Shown here: piece after piece, positions 57,127-64,000 of the stretch
How the letters are laid out: each line of letters begins with the position of its first letter
Position numbering within the stretch: the stretch's first letter is position 1
NCBI RefSeq assembly: GCF_016907875.1
Contig: NZ_JAFBCU010000001.1
Coordinates: 1,736,001-1,800,000, forward strand
Direction of reading: 5' to 3'
DNA: 64,000 nt
Source of the DNA: Arthrobacter roseus
Lineage (GTDB): Bacteria > Actinomycetota > Actinomycetes > Actinomycetales > Micrococcaceae
Position numbers and translations under genes: made by a program
Notes under the pieces: generated by a model
Database searches by the model: none
The model's input: only the letters and a program-made list of their open reading frames with translations
What the model was told of the DNA's origin: nothing

Positions 57127-57893
57127 TGCCAGCGCCCAACCTCGTGACCGCCGAGCTGACGCTCACCGGTCGTATCACGACGGCTTCAAACGCCACTTTC
57201 CTGGGCAGCATCGGTGGCACAGCGGTCGTCTACAAGCCGATAGCGGGGGAGCATCCGCTGTGGGATTTTCCCAACGGTTTCCTGGCCCACCGGGAGGTGG
57301 CCGCCTACCTCGTCTCGCAGGTATTCGGCTGGAACGTCGTACCCCACACCTGGCTGCGCGATGGTCCACTGGGCCACGGAATGGTGCAGCTCTGGCAGGA
57401 GCAAGACCCCGACCAGAACGCCGTGAACCTGGCCGCGACTGATCACGTGCCCGAGACCGGTTGGAAACATATTTTCGAGGGTCGAGACGAGAACGGACGG
57501 ATGGTCACTCTCATCCATGAAGACTCGCCAGCGTTGCGACGCATGGCCGTGTTCGACGTGGTCGTCAACAATGCTGACCGCAAAGGCGACCACATTCTTG
57601 CGATGATCGACGGACGCCGGCACGGCGTGGACCATGGGCTCACCTTTCACAGTGAAGACAAGCTGCGCACGGTCCTGTGGGGGTGGCTGGGCGACGCGCT
57701 GAGCGCCGATGAACTCGACGGTGTCGACCGTGTCAGTGCAGGACTCCATGGTGAGCTGGGCCGCAACTTGGCGGACTTGCTCAGCGCCGAAGAAATTACT
57801 TCGCTCGCAGCACGTTGCGCCCGGTTGCGCCTTGCAGGGCGGTTCCCGGCTCCAAGCGGGGAGATGTCGGCGGTGCCCTGGCCGCTGTTCTAG
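57126..57893 (+). CDS. SCO1664 family protein, PI3/4-kinase-like fold
   Basis: A 255-residue protein of TIGR03843. It carries residues like those of phosphatidylinositol kinases: VYKP (nucleotide Lys, about 38), the catalytic-loop-like VNNADRKGDHIL (about 156-167), and the metal-binding GVDHGLTFH (DFG position). What it phosphorylates, if anything, is not known. Its ATG overlaps the DUF3090 stop by one base, so the two must be co-translated. Confidence 0.9.
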   Translation: MPAPNLVTAELTLTGRITTASNATFLGSIGGTAVVYKPIAGEHPLWDFPNGFLAHREVAAYLVSQVFGWNVVPHTWLRDGPLGHGMVQLWQEQDPDQNAVNLAATDHVPETGWKHIFEGRDENGRMVTLIHEDSPALRRMAVFDVVVNNADRKGDHILAMIDGRRHGVDHGLTFHSEDKLRTVLWGWLGDALSADELDGVDRVSAGLHGELGRNLADLLSAEEITSLAARCARLRLAGRFPAPSGEMSAVPWPLF

Positions 57894-57938
57894 GGCAATT
57901 GCGGCCACAGGCTTCGCAGGTTGTGTCACGCTGGTGGC

Positions 57939-58361
57939 ATGGATCTTGAGGTGTCAACGAAACTCATCATTCCTGGGCGTGAACTCGGCTGGCGGTTCTC
58001 CAAGTCGTCAGGCCCGGGCGGGCAACACGTGAATACCTCGGACAGTCGCGTCGAGTTGTTCTGGAACGTCGCCGACTCGACCGTGCTCTCCGACGACCAG
58101 CGGATGCTGCTACTCACCCGACTTGGTCGCCACCTCGTCACCGGGACTGTCACCGTCGCCGCCTCCGAGCAGCGTTCTCAACTACGTAATCGCGAAACGG
58201 CAATGCGCAAGCTGGCCGACCTCGTGACTGCGGGGCTGTCCTCCGATTCTCCGCAGCGTCGAGCGACCAAACCAACGCGCGGGTCCGCCCGGAGGCACCT
58301 CGCTGCCAAGCAGAAGCGCTCCGCCACGAAACGCAACCGGCAGCGTCCATCGGTCGATTAG
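57939..58361 (+). CDS. arfB: ArfB-like peptidyl-tRNA hydrolase (GGQ protein)
   Basis: A 140-residue release-factor-like hydrolase. The GGQ motif is in SSGPGGQHVNTSDSRVEL (about 25-42) and a basic Lys/Arg-rich tail ends the protein, which inserts into the mRNA channel of stalled ribosomes in ArfB. It rescues ribosomes without a termination codon. The ATG at 57939 is taken over a start 18 bases earlier. Its neighbours are otherwise unrelated to translation. Confidence 0.93.
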   Translation: MDLEVSTKLIIPGRELGWRFSKSSGPGGQHVNTSDSRVELFWNVADSTVLSDDQRMLLLTRLGRHLVTGTVTVAASEQRSQLRNRETAMRKLADLVTAGLSSDSPQRRATKPTRGSARRHLAAKQKRSATKRNRQRPSVD

Positions 58362-58432
58362 CACGATAAAGGCCGAGTAGCGAATACAGTGGCATTGGAG
58401 ATAGACAGTGGGCGCCGCGAGAAGCTGGAGGA

Positions 58433-58735
58433 CTATTCCTCGCACTCAGCGCAGTACTTAGCGCCCTTCTTTTCGCGGGCAAGCTGCGTACGGTGCTTGA
58501 CCAAGAAGCATGACATGCAGGTAAATTCGTCCTCCCGTTCAGGGATGACGGTGATGAGGAGTTCTTCCTCCAGGACGGCGCCGGGCAGATCGAAACCCTC
58601 GGCTGTATCGCTCTCATCTGTGTCGATCGTAGAGGACTGGGTCGTGGCGCTGCGCCGCGCCTGGATCGCTTCGAGGGATTCATTGACGGGCTGGTCTTCA
58701 GGCCGGACGCGTGGCTCGTCGTAGTCAGTTGCCAT
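58433..58735 (-). CDS. DUF4193 zinc-ribbon protein
   Basis: About 100 residues. The N-terminal part is acidic and disordered-looking (EPRVRPEDQPVNESLEAIQARRS), followed by DEFTCMSCFLVKHRTQLA and KYCAECEE: a Cys-x2-Cys pair near residue 72 and a second near 95 form a zinc ribbon. DUF4193 proteins are conserved across actinobacteria and of unknown function. The ATG at 58735 gives the usual MATDYDEPR start; the frame 36 bp longer is not conserved. Confidence 0.92.
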   Translation of the reverse strand: MATDYDEPRVRPEDQPVNESLEAIQARRSATTQSSTIDTDESDTAEGFDLPGAVLEEELLITVIPEREDEFTCMSCFLVKHRTQLAREKKGAKYCAECEE

Positions 58736-58968
58736 GATGGTTCGTTGTCCTTCTTGTTGGTGCGTGAGCAAACAGAGTACATGTGCTCGGTAGTAAGAGC
58801 ATCACGCCGAGACGAGCGCCACATCAGCTCACCGGTCCAGGGCTGTGGCTAGACGGTTGTTTAGCGCCTGACGGTGTAACCGTTGACGTTCGTCAACAGG
58901 CCTATGTGGTCCTCGATCATCTTGATGACCGTATACACACCAATAAAATACATGTGGGTCGAGAACAT
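58736..58968. other. Intergenic region without recognised gene
   Basis: Between DUF4193 and the tRNA-Leu terminator are 233 bp in which no frame has family features. It presumably holds the DUF4193 promoter (minus strand). Nothing else is recognisable by eye. Confidence 0.3.
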
Positions 58969-58992
58969 AAAAAAACCCCGGAAGTCCGGGGC
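58969..58992 (-). terminator. Rho-independent terminator of tRNA-Leu
   Basis: Read on the minus strand, a CCCCGG/CCGGGG stem (58976-58982 with 58985-58991) is followed by seven U (58969-58975 are A on the + strand). It lies 9 bases after the tRNA 3' end, an archetypal intrinsic terminator. Confidence 0.9.
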
Positions 58993-59000
58993 TTTTCTAG

Positions 59001-59083
59001 TGCGCGGAGGGGGACTTGAACCCCCACCCTGTTTCCAGGACTAGCACCTCAAGCTAGCGCGTCTGCCATTCCGCCACCCGCGC
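59001..59083 (-). tRNA. tRNA-Leu, anticodon GAG
   Basis: Minus-strand cloverleaf: acceptor arm GCGCGGG with TCCGCGC, D-arm with GGCGGAATGGCAGAC, anticodon stem CTAGC-GCTAG enclosing TTGAGGT (anticodon GAG, + strand 59048-59050), a long variable arm CCTGGAAACAGG typical of leucine tRNAs, and TTCAAGTC T-loop. The CCA end is not encoded. It decodes CUC/CUU codons. Confidence 0.95.
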
Positions 59084-59237
59084 TCAGGTGATTTTCGCGT
59101 ATTCGGGTCACCCCGAAACCGTCGAAAGCAGCGAGAAAAACTCTAACACGAGATGGGTCCGTTCGTTGAATCGAGGGCGACCGGTAGGGTGGCCGTATCA
59201 AGGCCGTTACTCGACAAGATTTTCGAAGGAGACCTCC

Positions 59238-60542
59238 ATGTCCGGACTGCGCGGAGAAGATGAGGTTGTTGGCATCTGCCAGGATCTGATTCGGATCGAC
59301 ACCTCTAACTTTGGAAACAATGAGGGACCTGGTGAACGGGAGGCAGCAGAATACGTTGCGCGCCTCATCGACGAGGCGGGGCTGAGCCCTGAAATCCATG
59401 AAGCAGCTCCTGGTCGGGCATCAGTTGTTACGAGAATGCCGGGAAAAAACCCGTCGCTACCTGCCCTCGTGGTTCACGGGCATCTGGATGTTGTACCGGC
59501 CCAGAAAGAAGACTGGTCCGTTGATCCGTTCAGCGGCGAAGAAAGGGACGGTCTGATCTGGGGCCGTGGCGCTGTGGATATGAAGGACATGGACGCAATG
59601 ATTCTGGCGGTGTTGCGTCAGATGAGACGCGACGACGTGCAGCCAGAACGCGATCTGATTTTCGGGTTCTTCGCTGATGAGGAGGCTGGCGGAGACTACG
59701 GGGCCTCGTGGTTGGTGGACAATAAACCGGAGTTGTTCGACGGCGCTACAGAAGCCATTTCCGAGGTAGGCGGTTTCTCATCAACCATTGGCGGGAAGAG
59801 GGCGTACCTCTTGCAAACCGCAGAAAAGGGGATTTCTTGGCTGCGCCTGACCGCCCACGGGCGGGCTGGCCACGGATCACACATCAATACTGACAATGCC
59901 GTTACCAGATTGGCCCGTGCAGTTGCGCGGGTAGGGGATCACACGTGGCCGATCGAGCTGACGGACACAACGAGGGAATTCGTTGGACGCGTTACGGAGT
60001 TGACTGGGGTCGAATTCGACGCGGAGAATCCGGACACGCTTTTAGCGGAGTTGGGCACGCTTTCACGCTTCGTTGGTGCAACCCTGCAGAACACAGCAAA
60101 TCCTACGCTGCTCAAGAGCGGGTATAAGCACAACGTCATTCCGGGCACCGCTGAGGCACTGATTGATGTGCGCACCCTGCCCGGCCAGGAAGAGTCGGTG
60201 CTCGAGATCATTCGTCATTTGGCCGGAGAAGGGGTGGACGTTACCTCAGATCACAGCGATGTATCGCTGGAAGTACCCTTTTCCGGCGACCTCGTTGACT
60301 CGATGATCGGCGCCCTGCAAGCGGAAGATCCGGGCGCCCCTGTGTTGCCATACACGCTCTCCGGCGGAACGGACAACAAGTCTTTGAGCCGACTGGGAAT
60401 CACCGGCTATGGGTTCGCCCCCTTACAGCTTCCGGACGAACTGGACTTCACGGGGATGTTCCATGGCGTGGATGAACGAGTTCCCACCGAGTCCCTCAAA
60501 TTCGGCACACGCGTTCTCAACCGTCTGCTGACAACTTACTAG
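59238..60542 (+). CDS. M20/M25/M40 family metallopeptidase
   Basis: A 434-residue zinc peptidase. Motifs: VVHGHLDVVPAQ (first metal His and catalytic Asp), GRGAVDMKDMDA (bridging Asp), FADEEAGGDYG (catalytic Glu) and, after a dimerisation domain with HGRAGHGSH, the C-terminal ligand. Members cleave dipeptides or N-acyl amino acids; substrate not predictable. The ATG at 59238 has GAAGGAGACC upstream, whereas the frame extends back to 59088 without similarity. In Micrococcaceae it commonly precedes DUF5703 and uppP, as here. Confidence 0.92.
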   Translation: MSGLRGEDEVVGICQDLIRIDTSNFGNNEGPGEREAAEYVARLIDEAGLSPEIHEAAPGRASVVTRMPGKNPSLPALVVHGHLDVVPAQKEDWSVDPFSGEERDGLIWGRGAVDMKDMDAMILAVLRQMRRDDVQPERDLIFGFFADEEAGGDYGASWLVDNKPELFDGATEAISEVGGFSSTIGGKRAYLLQTAEKGISWLRLTAHGRAGHGSHINTDNAVTRLARAVARVGDHTWPIELTDTTREFVGRVTELTGVEFDAENPDTLLAELGTLSRFVGATLQNTANPTLLKSGYKHNVIPGTAEALIDVRTLPGQEESVLEIIRHLAGEGVDVTSDHSDVSLEVPFSGDLVDSMIGALQAEDPGAPVLPYTLSGGTDNKSLSRLGITGYGFAPLQLPDELDFTGMFHGVDERVPTESLKFGTRVLNRLLTTY

Positions 60543-60554
60543 GAGGTCTACCCC

Positions 60555-61171
60555 GTGACATCGATGAGGATGGGACTGATGGATGACATTCTTCCCCAGG
60601 ACATGCTCGACACTTTTCGAGGACGTGCCAGCCAGTATGATGAGCAAAATCATTTCTTCGACGAAGATCTTGCCGATCTGCGCGAGGCCGGGTACCTCAG
60701 TCTCTTCACATCAACTGCCGATGGTGGAAAGGACTGGCCGCGGTATATACCGGCATTGCGGATCGGGCATTGGAGCTCGCGGTCGAATCAGCACATGGCC
60801 GATCATCCTACAAGAACGGTGGGAGATCCGGTGCTCATGATCCTGACATCCGGCGCCGTATCGTAGCGGCGGTACTTCAATTGGATTCGGCAGTACCGCG
60901 GCTCCAACAGACTGCCCGCGACGTCGATCAAATGATTGACCACGGAGCCAAGTGGTTCGGGCTTCTGTCAGGTGTGAAGGTGACATGCACCCGAACAGCC
61001 CGTGACGTCGTCGACATGGCGCAGCAGGGGTGCGGTGGCCGCGGATAATTCAGGGGATAAGAGATTGAGAGGCTTTACCGCGATGTTGCAGCCGGAATCT
61101 TTCATCCATCCAGTGAAGACAGTGCTCTTGGCACGATCGCCAACGCATGGCTCGGACCGATACCAAACTAG
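60555..61171 (+). pseudogene. Acyl-CoA dehydrogenase remnant
   Basis: Only the ends of an acyl-CoA dehydrogenase are left. From a GTG at 60555 the N-terminus reads LDTFRGRASQYDEQNHFFDEDLADLREAGYLSLF, then the frame is lost. Later fragments in other frames give VLQLDSAVPRLQQTARDVDQMI, LLSGVKVTCTRTARDVVDMA and finally ERLYRDVAAGIFHPSSEDSA up to a TAG at 61169-61171. The catalytic and FAD-binding middle (some 200 residues) is deleted. It lies 12 bp after the M20 gene and was probably co-transcribed with it. Confidence 0.85.
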
Positions 61172-61184
61172 GGGACTCCGACCC

Positions 61185-61418
61185 TCAGGCGCTACGAGCG
61201 ACCCGAAGTACTTTCCGACGCAGCCAGAACCGGCGTCCGCCGCCCGTGTAGAGCCGGCTCTTTTGTAGCTCCCACTTGCCGTACTCGGCATGTTCTGTCA
61301 GTAGTTGGCGTGCTACTTGTAGAGGATCTTCGGGGCTGAGCGTCAGCACCAGATATTCATAGTGTCGTGCATAGTCTCGTTGGCGGACCGCCGCGGCGGC
61401 CAAATACTGTTCCCTCAT
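61185..61418 (-). CDS. DUF5703 family protein
   Basis: A 77-residue basic protein with YEYLVLTLSPEDPLQVARQLLTEHAEYGKWELQKSRLY and a GGRRFWLRRKVLR end, the DUF5703 signature. Function unknown. GGAGGAAC precedes the ATG. Its small size and Trp/Arg content suggest a nucleic-acid- or membrane-associated protein, but nothing more can be said. Convergent with the acyl-CoA dehydrogenase remnant. Confidence 0.9.
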   Translation of the reverse strand: MREQYLAAAAVRQRDYARHYEYLVLTLSPEDPLQVARQLLTEHAEYGKWELQKSRLYTGGGRRFWLRRKVLRVARSA

Positions 61419-61508
61419 GGTTCCTCCGAACTGCCCGATGACGTACTTCGTTAAAATGATTGGACTGTTGCTCTTTATTTTGCTGCGTAAACAGATAACG
61501 TCGTACCC

Positions 61509-61766
61509 ATGAGCATAGATCCGAGTGTCGCGCTCCAGTCATTGATATCCGCCTTCGAAGAACATCTTGCAGCGGCTGCGTCCCGACGTGGCCCCAACGA
61601 TCCGTCAGTGGAGGCCGCCTACGTGGCGATTGCTGACGCATTCGAGGATTATGAGGAGGTCCTTTTCGACTCGTATGACGAGGTGACGCCCCTGGAAATT
61701 TATGACGATGATGACGATGATGATGACGGCAGGGACGACGATGACAGGGACGACGACGAAGCATGA
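61509..61766 (+). CDS. Small acidic protein with poly-Asp tail
   Basis: An 85-residue protein with a helical N-terminal domain (SVALQSLISAFEEHLAAAASRR) and a C-terminus of almost only Asp and Arg (DDDDDDDDGRDDDDRDDDEA). The tail is encoded by a GAT/GAC microsatellite. Homologous short proteins occur in this position in relatives, sometimes called primosomal, which is not justified. Function unknown; it could bind cations or a basic partner (inference). Confidence 0.75.
   Translation: MSIDPSVALQSLISAFEEHLAAAASRRGPNDPSVEAAYVAIADAFEDYEEVLFDSYDEVTPLEIYDDDDDDDDGRDDDDRDDDEA
61704..61760 (+). repeat. GAT/GAC trinucleotide repeat
   Basis: About 19 Asp/Gly/Arg codons, mostly GAT and GAC, form a 57-bp low-complexity tract with two near copies of AGGGACGACGATGAC. 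Such trinucleotide runs vary in length by slippage in multiples of three, so the acidic tail may differ between strains without a frameshift. Confidence 0.7.
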
Positions 61767-61770
61767 GTGA

Positions 61771-62706
61771 TTAGTCCGCTTCGGAAATTTCGTCGAGAAC
61801 AGCGGTGATCTGTTCGGGCAGCTGAGAGGTGTCGCTGGCCAGAATGGCCGCCAGTTGTTCTGCGTTTCGGGCGCCAACTACGGCCGTCGCTACCCCCGGT
61901 CGATGGAGTAGCCAACGGATGGCCGTTTCTGCACAGCTTATCTTCAGCCCCTGAGCAGCCGTAGCGACGGCGTCGGTAACTCGTGCTGGACGTCCCTCCA
62001 GATACGGTTCGACGTATGGAGCCCAGCGGTCAGACGCCGCCCGGGAGTCGGCTGGAACCCGACCCCGGTATTTTCCGGTGAGTGCGCCTCTACCCAGGGG
62101 CGCCCATGCCATCAGACCGATCCGCATGGCTTCCGATGCAGGAACAACTTCTTGTTCCGCTCGTCTGTTCAAAAGTGAGTACTCACACTGATGGGCTGTC
62201 ATGGGAACGGCTGAGAGTGCAGCGGCACGGGCGAGTTGCCAGCCCGCATGGTTCGCAAGACCCACGTAGCGCACCCTGCCTGAGGTATACGCGGTCTCCA
62301 GTGCCGAGAGGACTTCGCCCACAGGTACGTGTTCATCCGGGGCTGGTGCCAGCCAAAGGTCCAGATGGTCCGTGCCAAGCCTGCTCATGCTCGCATCCAG
62401 AGAGTCCAGCAAACCACGGCGCGAGGAATCCATCCGCGGATCCGACCTACCGCGCCGAAGCCCGCCTTGTGAGACGAGAACGAGATCCTGCCGGGCAACG
62501 ACGTCACCGATCAGCGAGCCCAGAATCGCTTCCGACCGACCGTCCGCGAAACTAGCCGCCGTGTCCACCAGTGTTCCGCCCGACGTGAGAAAACACTGTA
62601 GCTGGGAACGCGCTGTGTCTTCATCCACCTCTAGACCCCAATTCATGGTTCCAAGGCCAATTTCTGAGACGGACAGGCCGCTGTCACCCATAATTCTTCG
62701 CTGCAT
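61771..62706 (-). CDS. Aldo/keto reductase
   Basis: A 311-residue NADPH-dependent aldo/keto reductase (TIM barrel). Family features: [29 protein letters not shown] (catalytic Asp; the Tyr of the usual DTAxxYG is replaced by Phe), [19 protein letters not shown] (the usual QxH replaced by AP), and C-terminal [24 protein letters not shown]. With the Phe and without the Gln-x-His motif it may be a divergent or weakly active member. Its substrate is unknown. Divergent from uppP. Confidence 0.86.
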   Translation of the reverse strand: MQRRIMGDSGLSVSEIGLGTMNWGLEVDEDTARSQLQCFLTSGGTLVDTAASFADGRSEAILGSLIGDVVARQDLVLVSQGGLRRGRSDPRMDSSRRGLLDSLDASMSRLGTDHLDLWLAPAPDEHVPVGEVLSALETAYTSGRVRYVGLANHAGWQLARAAALSAVPMTAHQCEYSLLNRRAEQEVVPASEAMRIGLMAWAPLGRGALTGKYRGRVPADSRAASDRWAPYVEPYLEGRPARVTDAVATAAQGLKISCAETAIRWLLHRPGVATAVVGARNAEQLAAILASDTSQLPEQITAVLDEISEAD

Positions 62707-62755
62707 AAGGCAAGCCTACGGGTTTGATTCGATGCCGTGGCATAGGGTCATATCT

Positions 62756-63580
62756 GTGAATTGGTTCGAAGCTGCTTTCCTGGGATTTATCCAGGGCCTA
62801 ACGGAATTTCTCCCGATCTCTTCGAGCGCACACCTGCGCATAGTCGGAGAGCTCCTGCCCAATGCCCAGGACCCCGGAGCCGCTTTTACAGCGATCACCC
62901 AGTTGGGTACAGAAACAGCAGTAGTCGTGTACTTCTGGCGGGACATCGTAAGAATCGTCAAGGCCTGGTTTGGATCCCTAGCCGGGAGGGTCCCACGCGG
63001 TGATCCTGATGCCAAGATGGGGTGGCTTGTGATTCTGGGGAGCATCCCGATTGTGCTACTTGGTTTCTTGTTCCAGGACCAGATCGAAGGTGCACTGCGC
63101 AGTTTGTGGCTGATCGCGACAATGCTGATCATCTTCGGTATTATTCTGGCGATCGCTGACACCATAGGCCGGCAGAACCGCGACCTGACGGAGTTGACCT
63201 ACAAACACGGCATTCTGTACGGCTTCGCCCAGGCAATGGCGCTGGTCCCGGGTGTGTCGCGGTCCGGAGGAACTATCACGGCCGGGCTGTTGATGGGTTA
63301 CACCCGTGAGTCCGCTGCAAGGTATTCCTTCTTGTTGGCCATTCCGGCCGTCTTCGGCAGCGGTGTGTATCAACTGGTGAAAAGCTACGACGAGCCAGGG
63401 CCATTTTCGCTGGCGGAGACCGCGCTCGCTACGGGCGTTGCGTTCATCGTCGGCTTCGTGATTATTGGCTGGTTCCTCCGGTATGTGTCCACCAGAAGTT
63501 ACCGGCTTTTCGTCTGGTACCGAATCCTCTTGGGTCTGGCCATTTACCTGCTGCTGGGTTACGGCGTCATTCAACCATAG
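62756..63580 (+). CDS. uppP: Undecaprenyl-diphosphatase UppP (BacA)
   Basis: A 274-residue integral membrane phosphatase recycling undecaprenyl pyrophosphate for peptidoglycan synthesis. Motifs: [17 protein letters not shown] (Glu-rich, about 13-29) and [22 protein letters not shown] (PGxSRSG, about 162-183) with about eight helices. The GTG at 62756 is used because a frame from 62372 lies mostly inside the opposite-strand aldo/keto reductase gene; TAGGGT seven bases upstream suggests a leaderless start. mshC follows 55 bp later. Confidence 0.96.
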   Translation: MNWFEAAFLGFIQGLTEFLPISSSAHLRIVGELLPNAQDPGAAFTAITQLGTETAVVVYFWRDIVRIVKAWFGSLAGRVPRGDPDAKMGWLVILGSIPIVLLGFLFQDQIEGALRSLWLIATMLIIFGIILAIADTIGRQNRDLTELTYKHGILYGFAQAMALVPGVSRSGGTITAGLLMGYTRESAARYSFLLAIPAVFGSGVYQLVKSYDEPGPFSLAETALATGVAFIVGFVIIGWFLRYVSTRSYRLFVWYRILLGLAIYLLLGYGVIQP

Positions 63581-63635
63581 AGACAACCGTGGGTTGGTTT
63601 TCAGCTGAACGCCCAGAGACCGTAAGGTGTAATCC

Positions 63636-64000
63636 GTGATTGCCTGGACTTCTACCGTTCCTGAAAATGTCCCCGGGTCGGGGCCTGAGCTGCAGCTCTA
63701 CGATTCTTCCAGTCAGGAGATCCGGCCATTACCTCCCGGAGCCGGAACTGGAATGTACGTCTGCGGAATAACTCCCTACGACGCCACGCACATTGGCCAT
63801 GCTTCAACGTATGTGGCCTTCGATCTTCTCAATCGCTATTGGCGCGACGGCGGCGCGGATGTTCAGTACGTGCAGAACGTCACTGATGTCGATGACCCTC
63901 TTCTTGAACGGGCCGAAGCGACCGGCATCGACTGGCGCGACCTGGCCGTGCAGCAAACGAACCTTTTCCGCGCTGACATGGAGGCGTTGAATGTCCTTGC
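63636..64000 (+). CDS. mshC: L-cysteine:1D-myo-inositol 2-amino-2-deoxy-alpha-D-glucopyranoside ligase (partial)
   Basis: The first 121 codons of MshC, the mycothiol ligase derived from cysteinyl-tRNA synthetase, run off the right edge. Visible: [30 protein letters not shown] (zinc Cys and HIGH nucleotide motif, about 40-69) and [16 protein letters not shown]. It couples cysteine to GlcN-Ins using ATP, the penultimate step of mycothiol synthesis. TAAGGT with TTCAGC 17 bases upstream is a plausible promoter whose transcript would begin near the GTG. Confidence 0.95.
   Translation, partial: MIAWTSTVPENVPGSGPELQLYDSSSQEIRPLPPGAGTGMYVCGITPYDATHIGHASTYVAFDLLNRYWRDGGADVQYVQNVTDVDDPLLERAEATGIDWRDLAVQQTNLFRADMEALNVL

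Noticed and set aside
62372-62755. N-terminal extension of UppP
   Set aside because: These codons mostly lie on the opposite strand of the aldo/keto reductase gene and contain no membrane or family motif.

Overview
The window looks like chromosomal DNA from a high-G+C Gram-positive actinobacterium of the Micrococcaceae (Arthrobacter/Renibacterium-like). Evidence: whiA and rapZ-yvcK, opcA beside zwf, the actinobacterial long phosphoglucose isomerase, the sufR-sufB-sufD-Rieske-sufC-DUF59 layout, DUF3090/SCO1664/DUF4193/DUF5703 families, a divergent glgC/glgA pair, and mycothiol ligase mshC at the right edge. Base composition is moderate by eye (about 55-60% G+C in sampled lines) except around 55.8-58.4 kb, which reads richer. 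At least five loci are interrupted or eroded (opcA, an acyl-CoA ligase, a thiolase, a lipoprotein, an acyl-CoA dehydrogenase). That is a high density and fits a lineage undergoing gene decay, such as Renibacterium, but species cannot be fixed from the sequence alone.

Layout. 1-6.6 kb (+): rapZ end, yvcK, whiA, sodA, gap, pgk, tpiA, secG. 6.7-14.9 kb (-): tkt, tal, pgi, zwf, opcA, pgl, i.e. almost the whole pentose-phosphate route facing the lower glycolytic genes. 15.2-19.7 kb: heme O synthase ctaB and a DapA-like lyase (+), then an ABC-2 exporter with heme A synthase ctaA (-). 19.8-24.9 kb (+): Fe-S assembly operon without sufS/sufU, closed by a strong terminator. 25-29.6 kb: a decayed acyl-CoA ligase and thiolase tail to tail with an ECF biotin importer (bioY, ATPase, EcfT) that has a palindrome in front of bioY. 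29.7-44 kb: ABC-F protein, SURF1/DUF3099 operon, fabG plus a Y-x6-K reductase, serB, an ABC ATPase, TauE/SafE exporter, SpoU methylase, decayed lipoprotein, L31, lipoate ligase, pepN, YeiH. 44-48 kb: zinc-ribbon SDR, glgC and divergent glgA. 48-54.5 kb: acyl-CoA oxidase-like enzyme, TetR repressor and a fadA/fabG4/htdX-like operon with a strong TetR-type palindrome. 54.6-58.7 kb: kynureninase, the conserved but uncharacterised phosphatase/DUF3090/kinase-like trio, ArfB, DUF4193. 59 kb: tRNA-Leu. 59.2-64 kb: M20 peptidase, acyl-CoA dehydrogenase remnant, DUF5703, acidic small protein, aldo/keto reductase, uppP and the start of mshC.

Functionally the window joins central carbon flow (glycolysis, oxidative and non-oxidative pentose phosphate pathway, glycogen/maltose-1-phosphate synthesis), aerobic respiration assembly (ctaA, ctaB, SURF1), Fe-S and lipoate/biotin cofactor supply, and fatty acyl metabolism. 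No insertion sequence, prophage, CRISPR array or replication origin was seen. The items most worth following are the intact but uncharacterised 55.8-58.4 kb gene set, the fabG / Y-x6-K SDR operon, the zinc-ribbon SDR overlapping a YeiH transporter, the TetR and BioY palindromes, and the cluster of disrupted acyl-CoA genes.
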